Source: Quillaja saponaria (lineage: Eukaryota > Streptophyta > Magnoliopsida > Fabales > Quillajaceae). From it: a DNA stretch of 64,000 bases. How positions within the stretch are numbered: position 1 is the stretch's first letter; the number at the start of each line of letters is the position of its first letter. The notes beneath the pieces are model-generated. The model did not search any database. It was given only the letters and a program-made list of their open reading frames with translations, and was not told the DNA's origin. A program made the translations under genes and the position numbers. Below are positions 25,801 through 37,285 of this stretch, one piece after another. The stretch is taken from positions 11,674,001-11,738,000 of the forward strand of contig CM055613.1 of assembly GCA_029379385.1 (NCBI GenBank), in the 5' to 3' direction.

Positions 25801-28800
25801 GAGTCAACCAAGAAATAAGTTCCTCCTTGCCTCCAAAAGAGAAGCAAAAGACAGTTTGCAAATCATGCTACAGTATGCCAAGAGTCAAGGATAATAAAGT
25901 CGCACTTATAGCACAGATCACAGAGCAACATCAAGAAAACAAAATAAGGAACAGATCATTGTAAACACTCTTTTCTCAGTGCGTATTGGGAGAAAAGTGG
26001 TTTTGGGGGAATAAGTCTCAAGCTTCACTACTTCTATAAAAATATTGACGCTCAAAGATACAGAATTTAGTAAACAATAATAAAAAAGAAAATACCTTTT
26101 TCCCTTGAAATATCATGCAGCAAAGATAACTAGAAAGCTAAAACTTTGTTCACTCAGTGATCTAGTTATGAGTTTGACTATTATGGTTTTGCTTTCAGTA
26201 TTTATTATAAGGGTTCTTAATCATTAATTTTCAGATCCTGTTTCTTATATTCTGCAGAGATCATTTCCAGTTATTTTTTTCGGATTAAGATTACTTTGGA
26301 CTGTGTTTATAAATAGCCATCATAGAAACTGGAAATCTGGCATTGCAGAAACTGAATAGATTTCACAGTTGCTCCAATTGTTCTCTCCTTTTTTTGCTTA
26401 CTTTTCTTTTCTCCTTTCATTTCTCTCCTCTCTTCTCTCTTCTAAATGTCTTATTGTTTAAGGGAAGCAACCGACCTTTCTATACAAGGTTGGAAGGTCT
26501 GTCTCATCAAACGGAAGATATCCAGCCATTAGAACAAAAAGGATGACTCCACATGACCATATATCAGCTGCTGCACCATCATAGCCTTGACCACTTAGCA
26601 CCTGCAGGTAACATTTTTGGTAAGAAACTGGAGTCCTTGAAAGAATATAAATATATGCTGGCATAATTAAGAATCATTAGATCACAGGAATTTATAGTCA
26701 TGGTATATTACATTGATGAAACAAAGGCAACTTTTTGCAGAAAAAGTAAGCTATAAAATTTCAGTAGTTACCAGATCGGTCATAAGCATCAGAATTCATA
26801 ATAAATATTTAACAATACTACAAACTTTGAAATAAGCAAATTAGAAAGGAAAACAATGTATAATTAAGGGAAAAAAAAAAGGTTTCAGAAAGCCATGAAA
26901 TAAAAACTAAGGATAAGCACACATTGAATGTTCTCCCTCATACCCCTGCCCCTCTGAAGCACCGATACGTGAATATCTCATTCGTACCGGTGTCAGATAC
27001 CTATCTGATACGGATACGGTTAGGATACGCCCCGATACATATTCTATACGTACCAGAAAATAAAAAATTAATTTTTAAACTTTTTAATATTCGATGCGGC
27101 TCAGATTCGGCTTGAATACAGCCACATCATTGCAGATACGGCTTGAAGACATGTAAATCAGAGATGTCAGTTAACAGGTCCATTGGATATGCCTGAGACT
27201 GTGGTTGCTACTATCTGCAGCCTTTTATGCAATTTGGGTTGGTTGTTAGGATTGACCGGAAAGCATCACAGCAGCGGTAGAGAAGAAAAAGAAAGGAGGG
27301 AGGATGATCAATGGAGATTTGTAGAGGTGGAGTTGAAGCGTTCAAAGTAAGAGGAAGCAAGGTCTGTGTTTGATTTTCGAAGAAAGAGCTAGAGGAAGTC
27401 AAAACGTCTTTTGCACTTTGACTAGTAATAATAACCATGTCTGATTTGTTGGGTAAAGAAAAAACACATGGGCTTGGACCCAATAACCTACATCTTGTAA
27501 TTTATCTTTCATTTTTTTAATTTAAGACTATGATTAGTTTGAAATAAATAATTTTGATACTCAACAATTTTGCTATTATTATTATTTTTAACTTATTTAT
27601 ACTTTTAATATATAATAAATATTTTTTAAATAATTTAATTTAACGTATCCTAGAAGTATCGTATCTTACATTTTTAGAATTTAATGTATCCCCGTATCGG
27701 ATACGTATCGTATTCAATACTCGTATCTGTATCGGTGCTTCTCAGCCCTGCCCCCTCTCCGCCTATTCTTCAAATGACCACTTCTTCCAACCCCAGACCC
27801 AACTCCTCTGAGTAAAAATGTCCTAAAGAACAAAATTACTGGCATCAGCCTAAAATAATTGCATGTAAATGGGTTATTCTACATATGGAATTAGTTGTGA
27901 AATTATTGATCACAAGTCAACTATCTAAAGAAGCAAAAGTTAATGAAACAGTTGATGTCAAATAATACTAAGCCAGTTGTTTCTACCTCAGGTGCAACAT
28001 AATTTGGGGTTCCACAAGTGGTATGAAGAAGCCCAACACCCTGTTCATGAAGGTAAGAAACATGAGACTTTAAATTACTCATAAACACAAAATCGGAAGG
28101 ATATTGTATTGTTGTCCTTACCTGCCGGGGCAATGCACTCAGCCCAAAATCAGAGACCTTCAAATTTCCAAAAGCGTCAAGAAGGAGATTTTCAGGCTAT
28201 ACATACCAAGGGAAAGTAGGAAATACTGATCAGGACCAAAACATAATATTCAATAACCTTTCTAGAAAACATAGTTCACACAATACTTTTATTCACCTTC
28301 AGGTCTCTGTGGTAGACACTCTTACTGTGACAGTGTGCTACTGCATCTATAAGTTGTTGAAAGTATCTCCTCGACTCATTTTCAGAAAGCCTTCCTTGGT
28401 GAACCTGCAAAACGATGTCATATGTAAGCAGTAAGCCCGCAAATTTGCATGATTGAGTGTTGTTCACAAACATTTGAGTTCATTGATCAAAATTGTTAAA
28501 CCAAGTGATGAACATAGCTTTTATCATTCTCCAAGATAAAAGAAATAAATCTTACAATTCTATCAAATAGTTCTCCTCCTGTTACAAACTCAAGGATTAT
28601 ATATATCTTCGTCCGGCTAGCCAAAACCTAAAAAGAAAGTCAATAATCAATACAAAAGTAAAAAAATCTTCAAGTGATTATGTAGATAATGATGTGCTTC
28701 TGCAAATGGAAACTTGTGGATATTATGATATGCTTTGGCATACCTCATGTAACCTAACTATATTAGGATGCCTGACGATCTTCATTATGGAGATCTCTCT

Positions 28801-30241
28801 TTTAATCTGCAACGTATTGAAAGAAGTTATTAAGATCGTAAATACAGGGGGGTGAAGCAACAATCAGCACCACTCTACGTCACCACTCAAAGCAATTATA
28901 AAAACAGATGTATTATGAATAAATAACTAAAACAATTTCCTAAGATTGTAATTCATCTCAGAATATACCTGTCTACTATTAACTTACTAGTTATACTCAT
29001 GGTTTAATCTGAACTCCTAATTTAAATTCCATACAGATCGTTCATTTTCAACATTCATAACTCATAAGTATGTCAAGACAAATTTAAAATTCTAGAAACA
29101 AGTTCTGCCTCATTTCTCTTACCCCAATCACAAGGAAAACACTCCTTACTATTTACTCATGAGATAATCTGAATTCCTAGTTTAAATTCAACAAAGATCA
29201 TTCATGAATTATATTCAACATACATAACTCATAAATATGCAAGACGACTTCGAAAATTCTAGTCAACAAGTTTTGCCTCATTTCTCTTGCCCCAATTACA
29301 AGGAAACACATTTTACTTTTAGTTTATATGAATTGATATAAGGTCCTCGACATTGGTACAAAATGCGTATTTATCATGTCTAAATGATTTCCTAATCAAT
29401 TAACAATTTGATAATAAAAAAAGTTGCAGTGAACTCCAATTCCCGGGAACTAGTGTCTGTAAAAAGATATATAAGTTAATTCACATGAACAGTTTATCAT
29501 AATTGGTTCATAATTTTTTAACAATCTAATAAACTCTTCGGTCAGGCTAATTTTAATTCCCTGCTTAAACATCTATAAAGCCTTAATAGCTCTCTTCAAA
29601 TTCTCCAATTCAAGGTCAGCACCATTTCTATCTCAATTAAGGGAGCAAAGATCTAGTGACTATGCTATCGTCTGCCACATAGCTTCACTCATGTACTTGA
29701 CTATAGTTCCTGAGTTCAGAAAATTTAATATGTACTACCGACTCATTTGTACAAAAGTTTTGTGCCTCGCTACAATTATTTTGAAGTGATTAGTACATGA
29801 AACAACCAATGATGATGCAAGATAAAATTTTAACTTTAAGACCAGGTGTGAAAAGTGCATGACAGTGAGACCGGATATGCATACTCTGCAAAACCCAGAA
29901 CTGATTTCAAATCTACTCAAAAAGAGGAAAGAAATTTGGAAACCAATGTAAGAAAAAGGTTTTGAAAATCAATAATATGAACGAAGCTACAAGTGATTAA
30001 CAATGTCATCAGCAGTACATCTCAAACATAACTTCTTTTCAGAAGATTAAAGAAAAAAACATTGATCCAGTATTACCTGCTCTACCATTCTATGCTGAAG
30101 AATGGTGCTCTTAGCCAAAACTTTAACAGCCACACTCTCCCCAGTCTCCGTATTTTGGGCAAACTTAACCTTGGCAAATGTGCCTTCACCAACGGTTCGA
30201 CCAACTTCATACTTCCCAACCTTTCTCCTTGAATTCTTCAT
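19801..30241 (-). CDS. CIPK24: CBL-interacting protein kinase 24 (SOS2)
   Basis: Ser/Thr kinase that in known plants is recruited by the calcium sensor SOS3/CBL and activates the Na+/H+ antiporter SOS1. The 14 coding exons are 30077-30241, 28744-28806, 28556-28627, 28297-28404, 28122-28196, 27987-28040, 26476-26601, 25636-25725, 24755-24877, 23999-24118, 21575-21691, 20833-20889, 20651-20725 and 19801-19896. All start in phase 0. They give 446 residues, the length of Arabidopsis SOS2. Landmarks are the glycine loop GEGTFAKV, Lys40, HRD at 132-134, DFG at 152-154, activation-loop Thr168, the APE motif, the NAF/FISL motif starting NAF at 311-313, and the PPI domain RQTRFVS. A close CIPK paralogue is the alternative, but [16 protein letters not shown] and the C-terminus LLRTMTC favour CIPK24. 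The leader may be spliced (candidate intron 30306-30704). Introns are swollen by transposons. Confidence 0.95.
22130..22810 (-). mobile_element. LINE-type reverse transcriptase remnant in a CIPK24 intron
   Basis: On the minus strand the frame reads [53 protein letters not shown] and [14 protein letters not shown]. This is the familiar C-terminal end of plant non-LTR retrotransposon polymerases. Stops interrupt it (one after CWMK, one at about 22371), so it is a pseudogene fragment. It lies in the intron between exons 10 and 11 of CIPK24, in the same orientation. The 5' part of the element and clear target duplications were not found. Confidence 0.85.
25045..25190. repeat. Microsatellites in a CIPK24 intron
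   Basis: A CA/GC-rich dinucleotide tract (cgcacacacacac...) spans about 25050-25077, and an A-rich run with (GAA)n lies at about 25149-25185. Both are simple-sequence repeats of the intron between exons 8 and 9. Confidence 0.85.
26953..27745. mobile_element. Mutator-like non-autonomous element in a CIPK24 intron
   Basis: A 793-bp insertion is bounded by exact 9-bp direct repeats CCCTGCCCC at 26944-26952 and 27746-27754. Its ends are inverted: CTGAAGCACCGATAC on the left, and CTGAGAAGCACCGATAC on the right when reverse-complemented. Both ends are followed by many GATACG/CGTATC subterminal motifs. A 9-bp duplication is the hallmark of Mutator superfamily insertions. No transposase is present. 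The middle (27211-27483, minus strand) holds an open frame of about 90 codons lacking an ATG at its start, of unknown origin. The element lies between exons 6 and 7 of CIPK24. Confidence 0.8.
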
Positions 30242-30704
30242 GATTTCCCGGAGCTCATTTATCAGGAAAACCCTTTCTTTTTCTTACTCGAAATTCTCAA
30301 TTTAACTGAAAAGATTTGCAATGACCAAGGAAGACAAGGGAAAATATCAATCAACTGACTTAAGTAAAACCTGGCACTTATAAAACCCAAGTACCTGATC
30401 AATCTACCATAAATATTAACTGAATAGAATTTGAACCCCCTTTCATAAAAAATAAAAAAAAATTGCCAGAAAGTTAAAGAAAGAAAAAAGTTTATACTCA
30501 TTTTTGCTGCTCCATTAAGCAGTCAGTTTAACCAAACTACAATGATGCTAAGGAAAGAACCAAAATTCACTCAGATTCACTAAATGTACGGAACCAAAAT
30601 TCTTGAACCCTAACCTCAGTTTAGCTGCCCAATGATTGAAAAAAAGAAAAAGAAAAAAGGGTGACAAGAATTCAGCACCCTTAATCGATCTTTTGAGGTC
30701 GTAC
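30242..30704 (-). other. CIPK24 5' leader with probable leader intron
   Basis: Reading on the minus strand, a good acceptor (tttgcaaatcttttcag) ends at 30306 and is followed by about 64 bases of leader to the ATG at 30241. A donor GTACGA lies at 30704. An intron of about 400 bases in the 5' UTR is the simplest reading but is inferred. Confidence 0.45.
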
Positions 30705-31099
30705 CTTTCTATTTTCAAATTTCTCAGCTGCCAATTAGACTGTATCGGGAAAGAACGAATTTTTGATAGCAGAATGAGGGAAAGGATTCGCAATTGTGAT
30801 AAGCAAAATAGAATCAGCTCAACAACAATCCGATACGATTTTTCATTCGAGAAAAAAGAGGAGTTGAGGGGAAGTTCGCCGGAGACCAAATTAAGGTAAG
30901 TAATGTTTATAGCTCCGACGAGGGTGTGGGCCGTTATCGTCTGAGAGAAAGAGAAAACTGAAATTTCCAAAAATAGCAGATGATGACTGACGAAAATTCT
31001 ATGGCTCTGTTTTTTTCCCTCTTTCTTTTTCTTTCCTGGTTTATCTGTTTTATTAAACAGTAAAGCGATAGTTTACGGAATTGGATCACACACGAGGTG

Positions 31100-31400
31100 C
31101 TGTGTCGGAGAATTTGAATCCGATAGTTCACAACTTGAAAATTATTTTTTTAATAATTTCATCTCAAAATATTGAAACACGTTGATTTGGTCAAAACTCA
31201 TCTTCACTGTTCCTAAATCAGTAAAGAAAATAAAAGAATTAAATAATTTCGACAAAACACTTCATCTGTTTTAATTCTAATATATTTTAAATTTTTTTTT
31301 ATATAAAACAGTAATTAATCACAATATTTATTTTACCCATGTGCCTCTCTCTCTCTATCCCTCATCTTCACTTCTGCGTTAGTTGTCTCTCCTCACACAC
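31100..31400. promoter_or_regulatory. Compact divergent promoter region between CIPK24 and MRL7
   Basis: CIPK24 runs left from here on the minus strand, and MRL7 runs right with a leader exon ending at 31494. Allowing for both leaders, the two transcription starts are probably only a few hundred bases apart. The right side contains a CTCTCTCTC tract near 31346, a common core-promoter/leader feature in plants. No TATA box was assigned for either gene. Confidence 0.4.
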
Positions 31401-31494
31401 TCAGTAAGCAGTGATTTTGGAGTTAGTGGACATGGCATTTGGACCTGGTTGAGCTTGGCTCGGGGATTTGGAGTTCTCAACTGTGTGATTTGAG
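31380..31494 (+). other. MRL7 5' UTR exon with a six-codon uORF
   Basis: A strong donor GAG|GTAAGT sits at 31495, and the acceptor attgcag at 35027 lies seven bases before the MRL7 start codon. This makes a 3.5-kb leader intron. Within the exon, an ATG at 31432 opens a six-codon frame (MAFGPG) closing with TGA at 31450-31452. The 5' limit of the exon is an estimate. Confidence 0.55.
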
Positions 31495-31999
31495 GTAAGT
31501 GCTCGTCAAATTTTTCATCTTTTCCTGAGTTCATAAGTAAAAACTTCGAATTTGGGGTTCTCTAAATTCACTGAAAGTTCTTGTGGTTCCTTCGACTTTG
31601 TATTTAGAAATATTACAATATGGAATTTATTTTATGACATACTTTTTTTATTACTCTCTGTTGTCTGTAATTCTTTGTGTGAAAGAATTAAAAAGAATTT
31701 GGGTTGGTAAGTAACTTTTCATTTCTTTTTCTGATTAGTTGTTTCATGAGTACAATGGATTTTCTATTTATTTGTGTTTTAGGAACGCTAACGGATTTTA
31801 GAACTTATATTTTATTTTTCCTGGGTAGTTCTTTGACCATGGGAGATGACAATCATGAAAATCGTGCTTTTATGTTCTGATCATGATTCATACATTCCAA
31901 ATCACTGCAAAGATAGCACAATTCCATAAACATCTAACTTCTGTTTATCCCCAAAAACTCTGGTAACAAATCATCAAAAGACCATTCAAGGAGTTGAGT

Positions 32000-32682
32000 A
32001 CCATAGTTGTCATCATAATAGTATGATTCATGATAAGTATCTTACGATTCAGGGGGCTATCAGATTCGTATCTATTAACAAATTGGCTAAAAGACTAAAT
32101 CGGTAGACGACTCGCATTGAATCGGTAATGGAAGACCAAAATTCACAATTTACACTTTTTTAAAGTAAAGAAATGTGTAAAAAAACTTATTACTAGAAGA
32201 TGAAGGGTTCCAAAGGAGTTGGTTGACTTAATAGACAACAATGATAAAGACGAGGAAGATGAATTTGATGATCTTGATTATTAAAAATTTTACTTCATTG
32301 AAGATAACTATAAGCTAGCTAGAAATAAATAGATGATGATTTTTTATTCATTTTGATAGTTATTTATCTTAAATATTTTATGTGCTTTTGACTTTTAGAC
32401 ACGTAATGCTTCTTAAAGGTTTCGTTGGTAAACAATTTTGAGATAGCCAAAGAATAGTTATAAATGAAATTATATTTTGTTCTAATGACGTGACGTGGTA
32501 TCAGTCCATTGTCATTATGTTAGTTTTATGTGCTAAGATAAATTATTTTTCAGTCTATTTTATTCTTATTATGTTTATTTGTTAATTTTTATCACTTTTA
32601 AAGAATAAACTGAATCATACAATTCGTTATGATGCACGATTCATAAAAATAGGATTTCGATTCACGATTTGACAACTATGGT
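32000..32682. mobile_element. hAT-like element derivative in the MRL7 leader intron
   Basis: Perfect 13-bp inverted ends ACCATAGTTGTCA bound 683 bases. Inside, at 32219-32284, the plus strand encodes an acidic tail with NNDKDEEDEFDDLDY followed by a stop, like the C-terminal tails of many plant hAT transposases. No other transposase sequence remains. I could not see a convincing 8-bp target duplication, so the superfamily call is tentative, but the inverted ends are clear. Confidence 0.65.
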
Positions 32683-35033
32683 CAGGAAAAACCCAAGAAA
32701 GGTTAATATATCAAAAAGATAAAGGGAAAGGGACACTCTGTCCACAAATGCCAAAGCCTTGAATTGGCTAACAGCAAATGAAACTCAATTTCTTACCAAA
32801 AGACGATAAAAAGAGATTGAATCTTGTATTTTCCTGCCTTGATTAGGACAAGATGGTAATGTCTTTTATTTCATTTTGCCATTTCTGTTAATTTAGCATT
32901 AGATATTGGCACTGTTGTAGTGACCAATTCAGTTGATTACTCTTATAAATGTTGTTTGAATTAATCTAGATTGTGGTGCCTTTATTTACTGTAAAGATAC
33001 TATTTATGGTTGATGTCTGCGAATATTTCCATGGGCTGAAGTCTATGGTAGGAATGGATTCCCATTCGGTATGTTATACGAGGCCACTCTTGCAAAGAGG
33101 GTCTGATGAAAATAAAAGTTTCTTCTTCAGGAACTCGTCTATGATCATAACCATGCATGTTCTCTTTTATAGTGTTACACTGTTACTATATGGTTATTTG
33201 TAGTCCTCAAACTTTGATTTGTATTCATTAGTTGCATACCTTCATATCTGGTACTGAACTTTACTATTCATTCTACAAAGTACCACTTTCAAGAACCATC
33301 AACCAATCAAAGAATTTTAAATTGATGAAAACTGAATTGATTACAATTCAGTCCCATCATTTTCAAATCCCTGAAATTTTGACGTTTGTCTTCCAAACAC
33401 ACCCTGAGAGAAAGAAGACAGAGAGACTAGATAGTGAAACTGGTGCTTCAACAACTTCATACTGAATCTTCACAGACTTATGATCGAGCATGCGCTTTGC
33501 CGACAATAACCTCAGAGCTCTCTCCCTTCTGAGAATGGTAATGTTTGTCAATGTTATTTTTAGCAGGGAACAGTTCCAAGTTTAAAAGCTCTCCTACACC
33601 TAAACTGATAGTCTTCTAGAGCTCCACGTCGAAATAGACTTTGAGCCAACTGTACTTTTGCACGCTGATCTATTAGTCCCAATCTGAACTTATGCCTCCT
33701 CGTTGATGGAGCATGTTAGCTTTCATCTTTCTTGTTGGCCTTTCTCATTATCTCAGGTCTCCAAATGATCCTTCTTCATATTATGTTTTTACTTGTCCAA
33801 TTATCTGTATTGACTGTCGCATTTTCCCTTTCCAGCCTTGGAAGCTGCGTGGAGACGTCTTTTGTTGACTGTCTCTGCAGTTCTTGTGAGACAACTAATG
33901 AATAGCCTTTACATGTATCCAAACTGGTAGAGTACCGTTGGCTAAGTTCTTAAGAAAAAAAGAAAGGGAAAGACTTCTGCAAACTGTTATCTCTATCACT
34001 AATTCATTTAGTCTTCAGAGTTCAGACCCATTCATGGGTGTTTTAAGTTCGGGCCATGTGGACAGTTGCTCCTTCTGTATTCCTCCTTGGTCCTCCCTTG
34101 CCCCACCTCCCTCTCTCCACCTCCCTCGCTTGCTATTCTCAAACTCCACTCTCAAGTTTTTATCTTGCTGAACAGTCTAACCAATCAAGATATGGATCCA
34201 AATCGTCAGATGAAGCGGTTGTTGCTGGAATTAGTTTCTTTGAAATTGTCTGATCTTCAGTGCTGGGTCACATGTTGGCTTCTCTGGCTGTCAACTTTTA
34301 TTCATTTTGTGTTTCTACCTATTTTTTAAACTTCATAAAAGCCGTAAGGGTCATGAATACGCGATTCTGACAAGGTTGAGGTTGGCATTGTGACTGGAAA
34401 ATATTGGGAAGGTCCACGTTTGACGGTTTTGACATTTGTTTGAAGTGATTGTTTCTGAAGTTTTTTGGTGTGTGTAAAGTTTATAGTGATATTGGCAACT
34501 GTGTTAAAACATAGTACCTATGAAGGAGTAGGCGTTTTCTTGTTGTTCTTTTTTGTTTTTGATATCTGGTGTATATGTATGTTTGTTATCCAAGAAAAAG
34601 AAGGAAAACTGGTTGGGGTTATTGTTTTCTACTCTTCTTTTACTTTTTCTTTCCCTTACCTTTTAAGGTGTCTGTGAAAAATGAGAACTTTGAAAAGAAA
34701 AAAAAAAACAGGAAAGGTGGTAGAAGCTAAAAAGCATGTGGACTTTGCTTAGCTGGAACTGGAACTGGAACCTAACCCTGCATGTAGCCACAAGGTTACT
34801 ATTGTTATTAACTTAAAATAAGCCCAAGGTTGTGTTTGCTAATAATTTCTTTCCACAGGGAAAATTTCAAGGCATTTTGGTCCTCCTTTACCAGTGCTTG
34901 ACGGGCACTGGTTAGCAGGACCCTTAAATTTATATAGATTATTTAATATTTTGAGCAAACCTATAACACTTCTATACTCTAATTATTGTACTAATAATTA
35001 ATATCTGCAATTGTGGCTAGATTGCAGGTAGAA

Positions 35034-37285
35034 ATGGCACTACAGCACTCAACGTATTTGCCCTTATCATATCTATTCTCTCCAGTAAAAAAGAAGAGAT
35101 CAAAAGTTTCCAATTCAGTTTACAGTACAAATTTCCAACAGAAAGAGAAGCGAGACAACGCCTGGACAGAGTCTTCAAGCCTGTCATTGAACTTCTTAAA
35201 GTTTTCTCGTCCGGTATGCTTATAGTTATAGTTTTATGCTCACAATCAAAGTCATTATAGCTATACATCTAAATTTTAGTTTCAATAAAGTTAAACTTCT
35301 CCAGTTACATATATCTCATAGGAATGGCTGCATGTGAAAACAGGGTGGTGGTTTAGCAGAAAAAAGATTAAGAGTTTCTAGAAAAGTTGAAACAGTCAAC
35401 CATGATGATGCTGATGGGAAGAAAGAGCGAAGCAAAGCCTCTAGTGACACTGATGAGAAAGATGATGAATCTCCTCCCTTCGGGGTACATGATCCCTATC
35501 TTATGGACCCTGAAGAGAGAAAAGAATGGAGAAGGAAAATTAAACAAGTGATTGATAAGAATCCTGCTATTGGGGAGGAGGTAGACCCTGTTGAAAGGAG
35601 GAATAAAATGCAAAAGCTTCTTGATGATTACCCTCTTGTTGTAGAGGAGGAGGACCCTAACTGGCCAGAAAATGCAGATGGCTGGGGGTTCAACTTGGGG
35701 CAGTTCTTTGACAAGATTACGATCAAGAATACACAAAAAGCAGATGATGAAAATTGTGATAGTGACAATGAAATCATGTGGCAAGATGATAATTACATAC
35801 GTCCAATCAAAGACTTAAACTCTGCAGAATGGGAAGAGACTGTATTCAAGGACATTAGTCCTTTAGTCATTCTTGTTCATAATCGGTATAAAAGGTTAGT
35901 TTTGAATCTGATCTTCATGTTATTGCTTCACTTTTCTTTCATTCTATATTCAATGAGATGAACTTAGTTATTCTTGGCTGGATTGCTTTTTTCTCTTTCC
36001 TTTTGTGTGGATTGCTTTTGCTGCTTCTTGGAAGCAATCGTATATGCATGACATTACTTTCAAATATTCAACAGTCAGAATGCTTTTCCAATTAGAGAGT
36101 TTTACCCATTCTATTCCTAGAGAAGTAATTTTACTGATTGATGTCTTCTGGAGTGACCTTGCTCGAATCAAACACTGTAAAGTAGTTTGCACAAAAGAGA
36201 GCTTTGTATCATGTAGCCAATTAAAACTGATTAAGAGTTGTACCAATGAGCTAAACCTGAAGGTTACAGATTGAGTGTCTAGTCTGAACAATTTCTAATC
36301 TGAATTTCCTTCTTATTGATCAACTTTGGATCCAATCAGCATTCCTCTGACAGAAAAGAACTGGATTGGCCTTGGCTTGAGGGGTTTCAATCAATGGTTG
36401 ATGTTTGGGAGCATTCCCTTTAGATTTATTAGGAGCGGATTAAATACAAGCATGCACTAAGAAACGCTTCTATCACTGTCATTTCTTATTCTTCATTTCT
36501 CTGGTTTTTAAACAATTTTTACTCGTCTTTTCTTCTTCGGTAGGCCTTTCCAGCCTTCCTACTATAAAATTTATTCTCAAAATTTGGCAAGCCACTTGGG
36601 AGATATTATTTAGTAATGTCTGTGATGCATCCATTGGTATTTGAAATTGTTTCTGGCTTGTATCTGTACTGTGTTGCATATAAATAAATCTCAGCTAATT
36701 TGTTTCTACTGCAAAACTATATTGTTCTCAGGCCCATTGAAAATGAAAGAATCCAAGATGAACTAGAGAAGGCTGTGCACATCATATGGAACTGCAGGTT
36801 ACCTTCTCCAAGAGTGAGTAGAAAACCAAATGATTGTTTCTATTACCTTCCACTATTTCACAAAGATTATTGCTTTTGACATTAATACATCATATTACAG
36901 TGCGTAGCAATTGATGCTGTTGTTGAGCTCGAACTGGTTGCTGCACTACGAGTTTCAGTCTTCCCAGAAATTATCTTCACTAAAGCTGGAAAGATCTTAT
37001 ACCGTGAGAAAGGTAAGCTCTACATTGTAAAGAGAGTAATAGATGTATGTTCAATTTCTTGGTTAACTTGATAAAGGTAAGAAAAAAATGTATGTCAAAT
37101 TTCTTGGCTCTGCCTTGATAGTGAATCGTCCATATCCTGGTTTCTCAGCTATTCGAAGTGCAGATGAGCTATCAAAAATAATGGCATTCTTCTACTATGG
37201 AGCAGCTAAGCCACCTTGTTTGAATGGCACCGGAAGCATCCAGGAAGAAATTCCATCTGTTCACATTAACAATCCAGTATCCTGA
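35034..37285 (+). CDS. MRL7: MRL7/RCB-type thioredoxin-like chloroplast biogenesis protein
   Basis: The protein belongs to the MRL7 (ECB1/SVR4/RCB) family, which in Arabidopsis is needed for plastid-encoded polymerase activity and greening, with plastid and reported nuclear locations. The five coding exons are 35034-35213, 35344-35894, 36732-36813, 36901-37012 and 37149-37285, giving 353 residues. The first about 60 residues are Ser/Lys-rich and poor in acidic residues, like a transit peptide. Next come an acidic linker, DPEERKEWRRKI, DPVERRNKMQKLL, ADGWGFNLGQFFDKITIKN, and a C-terminal thioredoxin-like fold from about residue 225 (SPLVILVHNRYKRP, VSVFPEIIFTKAGKILYREK, MAFFYYGAAKPPCL). No CXXC redox motif is present, in line with the family. 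The paralogue MRL7-like is the main alternative. Confidence 0.9.
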
